Part shown: positions 33,937-42,297 of the stretch, piece after piece
How the letters are laid out: every line of letters begins with the position of its first letter
Position numbering within the stretch: the first letter of the stretch is position 1
From: Pseudomonas sp. KK4
Lineage (GTDB): Bacteria; Pseudomonadota; Gammaproteobacteria; Pseudomonadales; Pseudomonadaceae
Direction of reading: 5' to 3'
Assembly: GCF_001984065.1 (NCBI RefSeq)
Contig: NZ_LYVP01000002.1
Coordinates: 94,893-158,892, forward strand
Length of the DNA stretch: 64,000 nt
Made by a program: the position numbers and the translations under genes
The notes under the pieces: generated by a model
Told to the model about the DNA's origin: nothing
Seen by the model: only the letters and a program-made list of their open reading frames with translations
Database searches by the model: none

Positions 33937-36183
33937 TCAGAAATCCTTGCGCAGTTGCACGCCGAAGTAGCGCTCGTCATCGCGCGGCACGGCGCGGTAG
34001 ATGTAGTTGCCGCCATTGGCCAGCAGCGGCGAGTAGGACTTGTCCGCGAGGTTCTTGCCCAGCAGCGCCACACGCCAGCCATTGTTGTAGTCGGCCAGGG
34101 CAACGCTGGCGTTCCAGATGCCGTACGCGCCCTGCTTGGTGTCGGGGTTCTGGCTGATGTCGTACTGCACTTCGCTCTGCCAGCTGTAATCGGTGCCCAA
34201 TTCGACATCCAGGCCGTTGTCCAAAGGAATGCTGTAATCGGCGCGCACGTAGCTTTTCCAGTCCGGGCTGAACGGCAGCGGCTTGCCGTCGACGTTGCAC
34301 GACGCCGCTGCCCCTACCGGGCAGGCGAACTCGTCGATGCGGGCGTGGGTGTAAGCCAGGGCGCCGGAGAATTTCAGTTGCTGGGTGGCCTGCAAGGCGT
34401 AATCGAGTTCGACGCCTTCGGTGCTGACACTGCCGGCGTTGATCAGGCGGGTCACCACTTGCCCGGCGACGGTGTCGAAGAAGTTCGCCTGGTAGTTGTC
34501 GTACTCGCTGTGGAACACCGCCAGGTTGGTGGTCAGGCGATTGTTCCAGGACGTGGCCTTGATCCCCAGTTCCCAGTTGTTGGAGGTCTCCGGCTTCAGC
34601 GCATCGGTGTCCCGTGGCTGCATGTTGAAGAACACGTTATAGGCCGGGCCCTTATACCCCCGCGAATAAGTGAGGTAGGTGGTGACCGAGTCACTCAAGT
34701 CGTACTGCACGCCGACGCGCCCGGACCAGCCGTCTTCATCCACTGAGCCCGAGCTGCTGGTATCCGGCTGAATACCGGTGACGGCGATCGGCGAGGTGGA
34801 AACCCGGCGGTGATCGTATTCCAAGTCGTCGTGAGTCCAGCGCAGACCGAAGATGCCGCGAAAGTCCTCGGTGAAATTGAGGGTGCTTTCACCGAACACC
34901 GCGTAGCTGTCATTGGTGGTGCTGTAGTCGGCGATGCCACGGTTGACGCTGGCGGGCGTGGTCAGGGTGCGCTGGTACGTCTCGTCGTCCTTGCCGTGCA
35001 TGTAGAACAGACCGCCGACGTACTCGAGGAACTCACCCTTGGGCGACGCCAGACGCAGCTCTTGCGAGTATTGATCGAAGGCCAGATCGCCCTTGTCAGC
35101 CGTGCCGGGGAACGCCGCCGTCACCGTGCTCAACCGGTCGCCGTCCTGATACTGGGTGTTGTCCCAGCCGCGCCAGGCGGTGATCGAGGTCAAGGTGTAA
35201 TCGCCCAGTTGCCAGTCGAGTTGGCCGGACAGGCCCTTGTTGATGTCATCGACGTGACTGCGGGTCTCTGTATTGATGTCACGGTTGTGGCCGGAGGCAT
35301 TCACCGGGCTCAGGGCATTGGCGAACGCCGGGGTCAGGGACTTGCTGACCACGCCATTGGGTGCGTCGTCGTGGGCCTGCATGTAGTCGGCGATCAGGGT
35401 GAAGGTGATGTCGTCATTGGGGGTGAATTCCAGTTTTCCGCGCACGCCCTTGTGGTTGTAGCCGTTGACCTCCTGACCGTTGAATGTGTTGTCGACGTTG
35501 CCGTCGTAGGTGCCGAACAGGGTGGTGATCGAGCCCTTGAGCGTCTGCGGAATCAGGCTGCCGCCGAGGCCGAAACGGGTGCGGCTTTCGTTGCCGGTGT
35601 AGAAAGACTGGTCGATGTAGCCGTGGGTTTCGCCGGGCGGTGGGTTGCTGGTGATGTTGAGGACGCCGGCCGAGGCGTTCTTGCCGAACAGTGTGCCTTG
35701 CGGCCCGCGCAGCACTTCGACGCGCTGCAGATCGAGCAGGTCCAGGGTCGACTGGCCCGGGCGGGCATACACCACGCCGTCGATCACTGTGGCCACCGTT
35801 GGCTCGACCCCCGGCGAGGTGGAAATGGTCCCCACACCGCGGACGAACAGCGAGGTGTCCTTGTTCGACGCGCCGGTGCGGAAGTTCAGTGACGGCACTT
35901 GCTGGACGATGCTCGATACGCTGTTGCGGTTGTCGCGCTCCAGTTGCTCGCCATCGAGCACGGTGACCGCCACCGGGACTTTCTGCAGCGACTCTTCGCG
36001 GCGGGTGGCGGTGACCGTTACCGATTTGAGGGTGGGCTCCTGATCGGTGCTGTCGGCAGCGAAAGCCCCCGGAACGGGCAGCGTCGCCAACCCGGCGAGC
36101 AGCCAGCCCAGGGTCGACCGGCGTGGTGTGGCGGCGCGAATCAATTGCGCCAGTGTTCGTGATTCCCCAGAAATGAAGTACAT
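33937..36183 (-). CDS. TonB-dependent outer-membrane receptor
   Basis: 748 residues from ATG 36183 (MYFISGESRTLAQLIRAATP); the frame is open to 36324, but that would swallow the operator. A signal peptide ends at about GAFAA. A TonB-box-like stretch (KSVTVTATRREESLQ) and a plug domain (about 60-170, with RVEVLRGPQGTLFGKNASAG) are followed by a 22-strand barrel ending in the outer-membrane signature FGVQLRKDF. No N-terminal signalling extension is present. The plug style resembles the nutrient receptors common in sphingomonads and caulobacters more than siderophore receptors. It heads an operon with an FMN monooxygenase and an aldo/keto reductase. Confidence 0.9.
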   Translation of the reverse strand: MYFISGESRTLAQLIRAATPRRSTLGWLLAGLATLPVPGAFAADSTDQEPTLKSVTVTATRREESLQKVPVAVTVLDGEQLERDNRNSVSSIVQQVPSLNFRTGASNKDTSLFVRGVGTISTSPGVEPTVATVIDGVVYARPGQSTLDLLDLQRVEVLRGPQGTLFGKNASAGVLNITSNPPPGETHGYIDQSFYTGNESRTRFGLGGSLIPQTLKGSITTLFGTYDGNVDNTFNGQEVNGYNHKGVRGKLEFTPNDDITFTLIADYMQAHDDAPNGVVSKSLTPAFANALSPVNASGHNRDINTETRSHVDDINKGLSGQLDWQLGDYTLTSITAWRGWDNTQYQDGDRLSTVTAAFPGTADKGDLAFDQYSQELRLASPKGEFLEYVGGLFYMHGKDDETYQRTLTTPASVNRGIADYSTTNDSYAVFGESTLNFTEDFRGIFGLRWTHDDLEYDHRRVSTSPIAVTGIQPDTSSSGSVDEDGWSGRVGVQYDLSDSVTTYLTYSRGYKGPAYNVFFNMQPRDTDALKPETSNNWELGIKATSWNNRLTTNLAVFHSEYDNYQANFFDTVAGQVVTRLINAGSVSTEGVELDYALQATQQLKFSGALAYTHARIDEFACPVGAAASCNVDGKPLPFSPDWKSYVRADYSIPLDNGLDVELGTDYSWQSEVQYDISQNPDTKQGAYGIWNASVALADYNNGWRVALLGKNLADKSYSPLLANGGNYIYRAVPRDDERYFGVQLRKDF

Positions 36184-36287
36184 GGTTTGCCCGTTCGAAA
36201 GTGGCCCTGAACCACTGCCGTTCTGCGACGACAGCGCCTGTGAGTTGTCTTGGGCATTCGCTTGAGCGAGTAGCAGACAGCGCGCCT

Positions 36288-36301
36288 TGTTAGCGCTAAC
36301 A
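36288..36301. promoter_or_regulatory. Perfect 14-bp LacI-family operator
   Basis: TGTTAGCGCTAACA is an exact palindrome with the central CG of LacI/GalR operators, and its half site TGTTA matches the GntR-like branch. It sits between the divergent TonB receptor (105 bp away) and the LacI-family regulator gene (88 bp away), so it probably controls both. Confidence 0.8.
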
Positions 36302-36388
36302 TCACCAGTATTGGCAAGCAGCACATAGACCGTCCAATACTGAAAAATTACGTTTATATGCTTTTTGGTTTAGTTGAGGGATCGACCG

Positions 36389-37429
36389 TTGACTGAAGAC
36401 AAGCCCCGCAAACGCCGTGGCGCCGGCCGTGTGACGCTCAATACCGTGGCTCGGCAGGCCGGCGTGTCAGCGATCACCGTGTCGCGCTATTTCAATCAGC
36501 CGGAGCAGGTGTCCGAGGAATTGCGCGAGCGCATCGCGACGGTGGTAACCGCACTGTGTTACGTGCCAAACCTGGTGGCCGGTGGCCTGGCGTCTGCCCG
36601 TGGCAAGATCGTCGGCATGGTGATCCCCAACATCTCGGGCCCGATCTTCGCCAACACCATCCAGGGCTTCAGCGACACCCTCAGTCGCCACGGCTATCAA
36701 CTGTTGCTGGCATCGAGTTACTTCGATGCGACCCAGGAAGAAAGCGCCGTGCGGGCCTTTCTCGGCTGGTCCCCGGCAGCGCTGGTGTTGACCAGCCACT
36801 TCCACAGCGCCGGCACCGAAAAGATGATCGCCGAGGCGGACATCCCGGTGATCGAAACCTGGGATTACCAACCCGATCGCGAGCCTCTGCAGATCGGTTT
36901 TTCGCACTTTGAAGTCGGCGTGACCGCCGCCCGCTATCTGCACGGCAAAGGTTATCGGCGCATCGCCTTCGTGCAGAACAGCGCGCCGGGAGACTTCAGT
37001 GCGCTGGAGCGGCGCGACGGCTATGCGACCACCGTACGGGAGTTGGGACTTGAGCCCTGGGTATTCGCCCCGGACCCCGACAGCGCACCGTTCGAGGCCG
37101 GCAAGCAAGCGATGCAAGCCTTGATGAACACCTCCCCCCGCCCCGACGCCATCATCTTCGCCAACGACAACCTCGCCGCCGGCGGCCTGCTGGCCGGGCA
37201 ACGCGCCGGCCTGAACATCCCCGAAGACTGCGCAGTGCTCGGCTTCGGCGACTACCCCTTCGCCGAAATGCTCCTGCCCAGCCTGAGCACCATCAAACCC
37301 CCGGCCCTTGAAATCGGCGTGCTCGCCGCCACCCGAGTGCTGGAAAGTCTGGGTGTGTTGCCGGTTGAGGGTGAGGTGAAGCGTCTGAATCTGCTGGAGT
37401 GTCGGGTGATTGAGCGGGAGAGTGCTTGA
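36389..37429 (+). CDS. LacI-family transcriptional repressor (GntR-like branch)
   Basis: 346 residues from TTG 36389, preceded by GAGGGA at 36376-36381; a TTG at 36374 is also in frame but lacks a site. The helix-turn-helix VTLNTVARQAGVSAITVSRY is followed by the hinge helix (PNLVAGGLASARG) and a periplasmic-binding-like effector domain (IVGMVIPNISGPIFANTIQG; DAIIFANDNLAAGG). It should bind the palindrome at 36288-36301 and repress the divergent receptor / monooxygenase / reductase operon until a small effector, perhaps sugar-like or acidic, is present. The effector is unknown. Confidence 0.92.
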   Translation: MTEDKPRKRRGAGRVTLNTVARQAGVSAITVSRYFNQPEQVSEELRERIATVVTALCYVPNLVAGGLASARGKIVGMVIPNISGPIFANTIQGFSDTLSRHGYQLLLASSYFDATQEESAVRAFLGWSPAALVLTSHFHSAGTEKMIAEADIPVIETWDYQPDREPLQIGFSHFEVGVTAARYLHGKGYRRIAFVQNSAPGDFSALERRDGYATTVRELGLEPWVFAPDPDSAPFEAGKQAMQALMNTSPRPDAIIFANDNLAAGGLLAGQRAGLNIPEDCAVLGFGDYPFAEMLLPSLSTIKPPALEIGVLAATRVLESLGVLPVEGEVKRLNLLECRVIERESA

Positions 37430-37443
37430 GCGATGTGGCGCCT

Positions 37444-37740
37444 TTAAGGCGTGGTTTTAGACGTCAACGATTTGCCGAAATAAGGCATGGCGTTCAATTC
37501 CACTACCGCCCACACACCATCGGCGTACTCGGGATTATCAAGGTGAGCGTCGATGTCGCGCACTTGCGGCAATGGATCGCCATCGGCAACCAGTCCCTCG
37601 TAATGCAGGGATAGCGCCTCCTTCACGCTACAGAGCGCCTGTTTCACCGTGCAACCTGCGGAGAAACAGCCTGGAACGTCGGGGACAATCACTCCGTAGT
37701 CCGAGTCGGCATCCTTGTGCAAAACAACCGGGATTTTCAT
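37444..37740 (-). CDS. Orphan HicB-family antitoxin-like protein
   Basis: 98 residues with the HicB fold: MKIPVVLHKDADSDYGVIVP, the DVPGCFSAGCT stretch and KEALSLHYEGLV. No C-terminal DNA-binding domain is evident. A HicA toxin would be expected directly upstream on the same strand (37741-37907), but that space has no HicA-like frame and is largely filled by a repeat. It is thus an orphan, either a remnant or a stand-alone regulator. Convergent with the LacI-type gene, 14 bp away. Confidence 0.75.
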   Translation of the reverse strand: MKIPVVLHKDADSDYGVIVPDVPGCFSAGCTVKQALCSVKEALSLHYEGLVADGDPLPQVRDIDAHLDNPEYADGVWAVVELNAMPYFGKSLTSKTTP

Positions 37741-37830
37741 TTCGGCTAGTCCTTCTCATGAGTCAAATGAGCGAACTCGGACTGTACGGCAGAGAAACGA
37801 AATGGACTCAGGCCTTAAACATCTTGCAAA

Positions 37831-37898
37831 GATCGCAGCCTTCGGCAGCTCCTACAGGGGTACGCATTCCAATGTAGGAGCTGCCGAAGGCTGCGATC
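37831..37898. repeat. Palindromic repeat, GATCGCAGCCTTCGGCAGCTCC family
   Basis: Two arms of about 25 bases around a loop containing ACGCATTCCAATG. Essentially the same element, with the same loop, lies at 48080-48148. Confidence 0.85.
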
Positions 37899-37907
37899 TT
37901 TTGCGGT

Positions 37908-38798
37908 TCATTTGGCCCCCGCAAACACCTCCCCCAACCAATCCACAAACACCCGAACCCGTGGCGACATGTGTCGGTTGTGCGGGTACAGCACCGATAC
38001 CGGCATCGGGGGCGGTGGGGTGTCGGGGAGGATTTCCTTGATCAGGCCCTGGGCGATTTGCATTTCCATTCGGTAGTGCGGGCACTGGATCAGGCCCAGG
38101 CCGGCGATGGCCGAGGCGGCGTAGATTTCTGCGCCGAACACGGAAATGGCGCCCTCAATGGGTATTTCCTTGAGTTCGCCATTCACCATGAATTCGAACG
38201 GAAACTGCTTGGCCGTGGTGCGCGAAACGTAGTTCACGGCGCGGTGGTGTTTGAGGTCGTCGAGGTTGTTCGGTTCGCCGTATTGACGCAGGTAGGCGGG
38301 ACTGGCGCAGGTGATCTGGCGCAGGTTGGCGACGCGTTTGCCGATCAGCGCGGAGTCGCTCAGGGTGCCGGCGCGCAGCACGCAGTCAACGCCTTCGGTG
38401 ATCAGGTCGACCAGGCGGTCGGCCTCACTGATGGACAGTTCGATGTCGGGATAGCGGGCCATGAATGTCGGCAGTGCCGGAATCACGAAATGCCGGGCGA
38501 GCGTGCCGTGAAGGTCCACCCGCAGCCGCCCTTTAGGCGCGACGCTGCGAAACGCCAGTTCTGCCTCTTCCAGTTCCGCCAGCAGTTGCACACAGCGCAG
38601 GTAGTACGCCTCGCCATCGAGGGTAGGACGCACCTTACGCGTGCTGCGCTCCAGTAAACGTGTACCGAGCCAGGCTTCGAACTGGTTGAGGGTGTGGGTC
38701 AGCGTCGCGCGTGGCAGGTTCAGGTCTTCAGCGGCCAGGGTGAAGCTGCTGCGCTCGTAGATGCGTACGAATACCTTCATCGCTTTGACTTGGTCCAC
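37908..38798 (-). CDS. LysR-family transcriptional regulator
   Basis: 296 residues from GTG 38798 (MDQVKAMKVFVRIYERSSF), with AGGAG six bases upstream; the frame is open to 38879 but the extension is not conserved-looking. It has an N-terminal winged helix (FTLAAEDLNLPRATLTHTLNQFE) and a LysR substrate domain. It is divergent from an SDR oxidoreductase at 38921, the usual arrangement for a LysR regulator and its target. Confidence 0.9.
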   Translation of the reverse strand: MDQVKAMKVFVRIYERSSFTLAAEDLNLPRATLTHTLNQFEAWLGTRLLERSTRKVRPTLDGEAYYLRCVQLLAELEEAELAFRSVAPKGRLRVDLHGTLARHFVIPALPTFMARYPDIELSISEADRLVDLITEGVDCVLRAGTLSDSALIGKRVANLRQITCASPAYLRQYGEPNNLDDLKHHRAVNYVSRTTAKQFPFEFMVNGELKEIPIEGAISVFGAEIYAASAIAGLGLIQCPHYRMEMQIAQGLIKEILPDTPPPPMPVSVLYPHNRHMSPRVRVFVDWLGEVFAGAK

Positions 38799-38920
38799 GC
38801 TGGACTCCTGATGCTCGATTGTTGGCGATTCTTGAACAGTCAAGGCAACTCTGGTGCATTTATCGACTTGGGTAAACATGTGAGATTGGCTTCACACCCA
38901 ATTGAGCAGGAATCACCACC

Positions 38921-39652
38921 ATGACGTCCAAAGTAGCCCTCATCACCGGCGCCTCCCGCGGCATTGGCGCGGTCATCGCCAAACAACTGGCCAGTGAAGG
39001 TTTCGCCGTCGCCATCAACTACGCCAGCAGCGCCAGTGAGGCCTCGAAACGGGTGGTGGAACTGCGTCAGGCCGGTCATCAGGCCATAGCGATCAAAGCG
39101 GACGTGGCCAGTGCCGAGGATGTGAGGCGGATGTTCGACGACACCGAAGCGCAATTGGGCAAGGTCGATGTGCTGGTGAACAACGCCGGCATCCTCAAGG
39201 TCATGCCGTTGGCGCAGCACAGCGACGAGTTGTTCGAGCAAAACTTCAACATTCACGCGCGCGGCACGTTCAACACCATGCGTGAAGCCGCTAGCCGTAT
39301 GAACGCGGGCGGGCGCATCATCAATTTTTCCAGCAGCACCGTCGGGCTGAACCTGCCGGGTTATGCGGTGTATATCGCCAGCAAGGCCGCAGTGGAATCC
39401 CTGACCCAGGTGTTCGCCAAGGAAATGCGCGGGCGCAACATCACGGTCAACGCGGTGGCGCCGGGGCCGGTGGCGACCGATCTGTTTCTGCATGGCAAGA
39501 GCGAGGAGCAGATCCAGCAATTCGCCAGGATGGCGCCGCTGGAGCGCCTCGGTCAGCCGGAAGACATTTCCCGCGTCGTGGCCTTTCTGGTCGGGCCGGA
39601 CTCGGCCTGGGTCAATGGGCAGATTCTGCGGGTCAATGGTGGGCTGGTTTAA
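38921..39652 (+). CDS. SDR-family NAD(P)-dependent oxidoreductase
   Basis: 243 residues. The cofactor motif TGASRGIG is at residues 8-15, NNAG lies near 88, the catalytic Ser stretch IINFSSST near 130, and the catalytic Tyr and Lys are in YAVYIASK. A classical short-chain dehydrogenase of the FabG-like group; the substrate is unknown. It is divergent from a LysR regulator, its likely controller. Confidence 0.9.
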   Translation: MTSKVALITGASRGIGAVIAKQLASEGFAVAINYASSASEASKRVVELRQAGHQAIAIKADVASAEDVRRMFDDTEAQLGKVDVLVNNAGILKVMPLAQHSDELFEQNFNIHARGTFNTMREAASRMNAGGRIINFSSSTVGLNLPGYAVYIASKAAVESLTQVFAKEMRGRNITVNAVAPGPVATDLFLHGKSEEQIQQFARMAPLERLGQPEDISRVVAFLVGPDSAWVNGQILRVNGGLV

Positions 39653-39682
39653 CTATGCTGACTCTGACACCGAGGTGAATCC

Positions 39683-39708
39683 TTCGCGAGCAGGCTCGCT
39701 CCCACAGG
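39683..39708. repeat. Single REP half, TTCGCGAGCAGGCTCGCTCC variant
   Basis: One arm only, lying 12-37 bases before the start codon of the small membrane protein gene. Confidence 0.7.
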
Positions 39709-39719
39709 GAACACAATCC

Positions 39720-39980
39720 ATGCACAGCACCATCATCATCACCTTTGGCCTGATCCTGCTGGCGCTGATGCTCTACATCGGCGAGCGCATCGGCTTCAGC
39801 CGCCAGACCCTGGCCTACAGCTTCATCGTGCTGTGGCTGGCGCTGACCCTGATCAACGGCGCGGTCGGCATGGTGCATGCCGGCCAGCCATTGAGCACCG
39901 AACTGGCGGTGGGCAGCGCCGTGTTCGGGGTGCCGGTGGCGGCGCTGGTGTTGTTCATGGTGCTGACCAGCGAAGGCTGA
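39720..39980 (+). CDS. Small inner-membrane protein, 86 residues
   Basis: The frame extends back into the SDR gene, but ATG 39720 begins a typical membrane protein. Three hydrophobic helices are visible: IIIITFGLILLALMLYIG-like (3-20), TLAYSFIVLWLALTLING (28-48) and a third at 65-83. There is no signal peptide cleavage site. The family is not recognised. It lies 67 bp after the SDR gene and converges on betT with a seven-base gap. A REP half lies in its leader. Confidence 0.7.
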   Translation: MHSTIIITFGLILLALMLYIGERIGFSRQTLAYSFIVLWLALTLINGAVGMVHAGQPLSTELAVGSAVFGVPVAALVLFMVLTSEG

Positions 39981-39986
39981 CCGCGA

Positions 39987-41981
39987 TCAACGCACCAGAT
40001 GCAAAAACTGCATGTGCCGCTCGTACTGGTCGAGGATGTCGTTGATCACCTGCTCCTTGCTGTAACCCACCAGGTCGTAATCCTGACTGCCCTCGCTCAA
40101 ATGCACTTCGGCCCGGTAGTAGCGCCGGTTGTTGAGCTCCTTGGAACCCATGCCACCCCGGGCGAACGACGGCGTGAAGTAGCCGCGCATCTGCACCTGA
40201 TAGATGAACGGATGCTGATCGCCGTGGCCGATCTCCAGGCTGACGCTGTCGTTGACCGGTTCCGGGTGGGTGATGACCCGCAGGCCCTTCTCGCTGAACA
40301 CCGCTGATACCTCCTCGATCGCCGGACGCACCGTCGAATCGAGGAAACGATACACCTCGTCCCGCGATGGAAAATGCACCGCCTGGCTCAAGCGCTGACG
40401 CCAACCGCCGCGCCGCGCGCCCGGCACCGGGGCCAGCGAATGCATCTGCGCAATCTTCTTTTGCGACTCCAGATAGAACGCCTTGTGCAGGCCCCACATC
40501 ATCAACAGCAAAATCAGCGAGAACGGCAACGACGTCAGCACCACCGCCGACTTCAGCGCATCGATGCTCCCGGAAAACAGCAGCGCACTGGTCACCAATG
40601 CAGTCATCGCCCCCCAGAACACCCGCAGCCATTTCGGCCCGTCCTCATCGGGGTTGCCGCCCTTGGCCGACAGCGTCGACAACACCACGGTGCCGGAGTC
40701 GGCCGAAGTGACAAAGAACACGAAGCTGATGAACACCGTGACCGCGATGACGGTTTTGCTCCACGGGTAGGTTTCCAGCAACAGGTACAGGGTCATCGAT
40801 GGGTTATCGAGGGCCGACATGCCCAGCGCCGACATGCCGTGATTGAGCACCTGGTCGATGGCGCTGTTACCGAAAATCGACATCCACGCCAGGGTGAAAC
40901 CCAACGGAATCAGCAGCACGCCGAAGACGAATTCGCGGATAGTCCGGCCACGGGAAATCCGTGCGATGAACAGGCCCACGAACGGCGACCATGCAATCCA
41001 CCAGGCCCAATAGAACACTGTCCAGCCGCCCAGCCAGTCGCTGGGTTTGTCGTAGGCGTACAGGTCGAAGCTCTTCATCGGCAAGGCGCCGAGGTAATCA
41101 CCGATGTTCTGGATCAGGGTATTGAGCAGGTGCTGCGTGGGCCCGGCGAACAACACAAACAGCAGCAGCGCGCAGGCCAGCAGCATGTTGATGTCGGACA
41201 TCACCCGCACGCCTTTATCGACGCCGGAGACCGCAACGATGATCGCCGCGCCCATCATCAGGGTGATCAGGCCGACCTGAATCCACTGCGTGTGCGCAAT
41301 GCCAAACAGGTAGTCCAGCCCCGAGTTGAGGTGCAGCACGCCAAAGCCCATGTCGGCACCGAGACCGAACACCGTGGCGATGATGCCGAAGCCATCCACC
41401 GCGTAACCGATGGGGCCGTTGATGCGCTTGCCGATCAGCGGGTACAGCGCCGAGCGCAGGGCCAGCGGCAGGTTGTGCCGATAGGCGAAATAAGCCAGGG
41501 CCATGCCGACGAAGGCGAACACGCCCCAGCCATGCAGGCCCCAGTGCAGGAACAGAATCTGCATCGCCTGACGCGCCGCATCCGCCGTGCCCGCCTCGCC
41601 CTGGGGCGGTTGCAGCATGTGGGTCAGGGGTTCGGACACGCAGAAGAAAAACAGGGTGATGCTGATGCCCGCGGCGAACAGCATGCCGGCCCAGGACAGG
41701 TAACTGAATTCGGGCTCGTCGTGGTCGGCACCGAGTTTGATCTTGCCGTAGCCCGATAACGCGGTGACCACCACGAAGACCAGATACAGGGTCATCGCCA
41801 GCATGTAGTACCAGCCAACAGTGTTGGCCGCCCAGTTTTGCGCCGCCAGCAACCAGGCACCCGCCTGTTCCGGCATGGCGATGACAACGACGCCGAACAG
41901 TAGGATGAAGCTCGCGGAGAACCAGAAAACCGGGGGATTCATGCGGACCAGGCCGCTTGGCGGGAGGGACGATGCACTCAT
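39987..41981 (-). CDS. betT: BetT-type BCCT choline/betaine transporter
   Basis: 664 residues with twelve predicted transmembrane helices. The BCCT signature region (WTVFYWAWWIAWSPFVGLF, ISRGRTIREFV) is present. A long hydrophilic C-terminal domain (about 500-664, with HPFIYQVQMRGYFTPSFARG) is typical of osmotically regulated BetT proteins. It takes up choline or a related quaternary amine by proton symport. The betIBA genes are not in the window, but a BetI-like palindrome lies 100 bp upstream. Confidence 0.92.
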   Translation of the reverse strand: MSASSLPPSGLVRMNPPVFWFSASFILLFGVVVIAMPEQAGAWLLAAQNWAANTVGWYYMLAMTLYLVFVVVTALSGYGKIKLGADHDEPEFSYLSWAGMLFAAGISITLFFFCVSEPLTHMLQPPQGEAGTADAARQAMQILFLHWGLHGWGVFAFVGMALAYFAYRHNLPLALRSALYPLIGKRINGPIGYAVDGFGIIATVFGLGADMGFGVLHLNSGLDYLFGIAHTQWIQVGLITLMMGAAIIVAVSGVDKGVRVMSDINMLLACALLLFVLFAGPTQHLLNTLIQNIGDYLGALPMKSFDLYAYDKPSDWLGGWTVFYWAWWIAWSPFVGLFIARISRGRTIREFVFGVLLIPLGFTLAWMSIFGNSAIDQVLNHGMSALGMSALDNPSMTLYLLLETYPWSKTVIAVTVFISFVFFVTSADSGTVVLSTLSAKGGNPDEDGPKWLRVFWGAMTALVTSALLFSGSIDALKSAVVLTSLPFSLILLLMMWGLHKAFYLESQKKIAQMHSLAPVPGARRGGWRQRLSQAVHFPSRDEVYRFLDSTVRPAIEEVSAVFSEKGLRVITHPEPVNDSVSLEIGHGDQHPFIYQVQMRGYFTPSFARGGMGSKELNNRRYYRAEVHLSEGSQDYDLVGYSKEQVINDILDQYERHMQFLHLVR

Positions 41982-42079
41982 GTACGGTGCACCTCGAAGG
42001 GGGAAAACGTGGCTGTGGAAATCGGACTCAGCAAAGGCAAGCCTCCTGTTGTGAGCGGGCGGCGAACCACCGGTTTAAC

Positions 42080-42095
42080 TTGAATGAGCGTTCAA
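42080..42095. promoter_or_regulatory. BetI-like operator palindrome upstream of betT
   Basis: TTGAA, six bases and TTCAA form an inverted repeat. Read on the minus strand, ATTGAACGCTCATTCAA resembles the known BetI site of enterics. It suggests choline-responsive control of betT. Confidence 0.45.
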
Positions 42096-42146
42096 TTTAA
42101 ACATGGATAGCGTGCTAAGGACTAATCGCAGGGCTGGGCGGTCGCT

Positions 42147-42279
42147 TTGTGGCGAGGGGATTTATCCCCGTTGGGCCGCGAAGCGGCCCCAAAAAGGCAG
42201 AGTCACTCTAGATAGATCGGGTGGGGTTTATGGTGCGGTTGCTGCGCAACAGAGCGGGGATAAATCCCCTCACCACAAA
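42147..42279. repeat. Long palindromic repeat, GTGGCGAGGGGATTTATCCCC variant
   Basis: The same layout as the element at 2286-2423 but with changed arm centres (GATTTATCCCC). It fills most of the 316-bp gap between betT and cysE; the rest of the gap (41982-42146) holds the betT promoter side. Confidence 0.8.
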
Positions 42280-42297
42280 AGCGCTGTAGACCCGGGT

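Noticed and set aside
36302..36324. An upstream start at 36324 for the TonB-dependent receptor
   Set aside because: It would place the LacI operator and promoter inside the coding sequence and put 47 residues before the signal peptide.
37741..37907. A hicA toxin gene upstream of the HicB-like gene
   Set aside because: No frame with the HicA double-stranded RNA-binding pattern (G..H..) exists; most of the space is a palindromic repeat.
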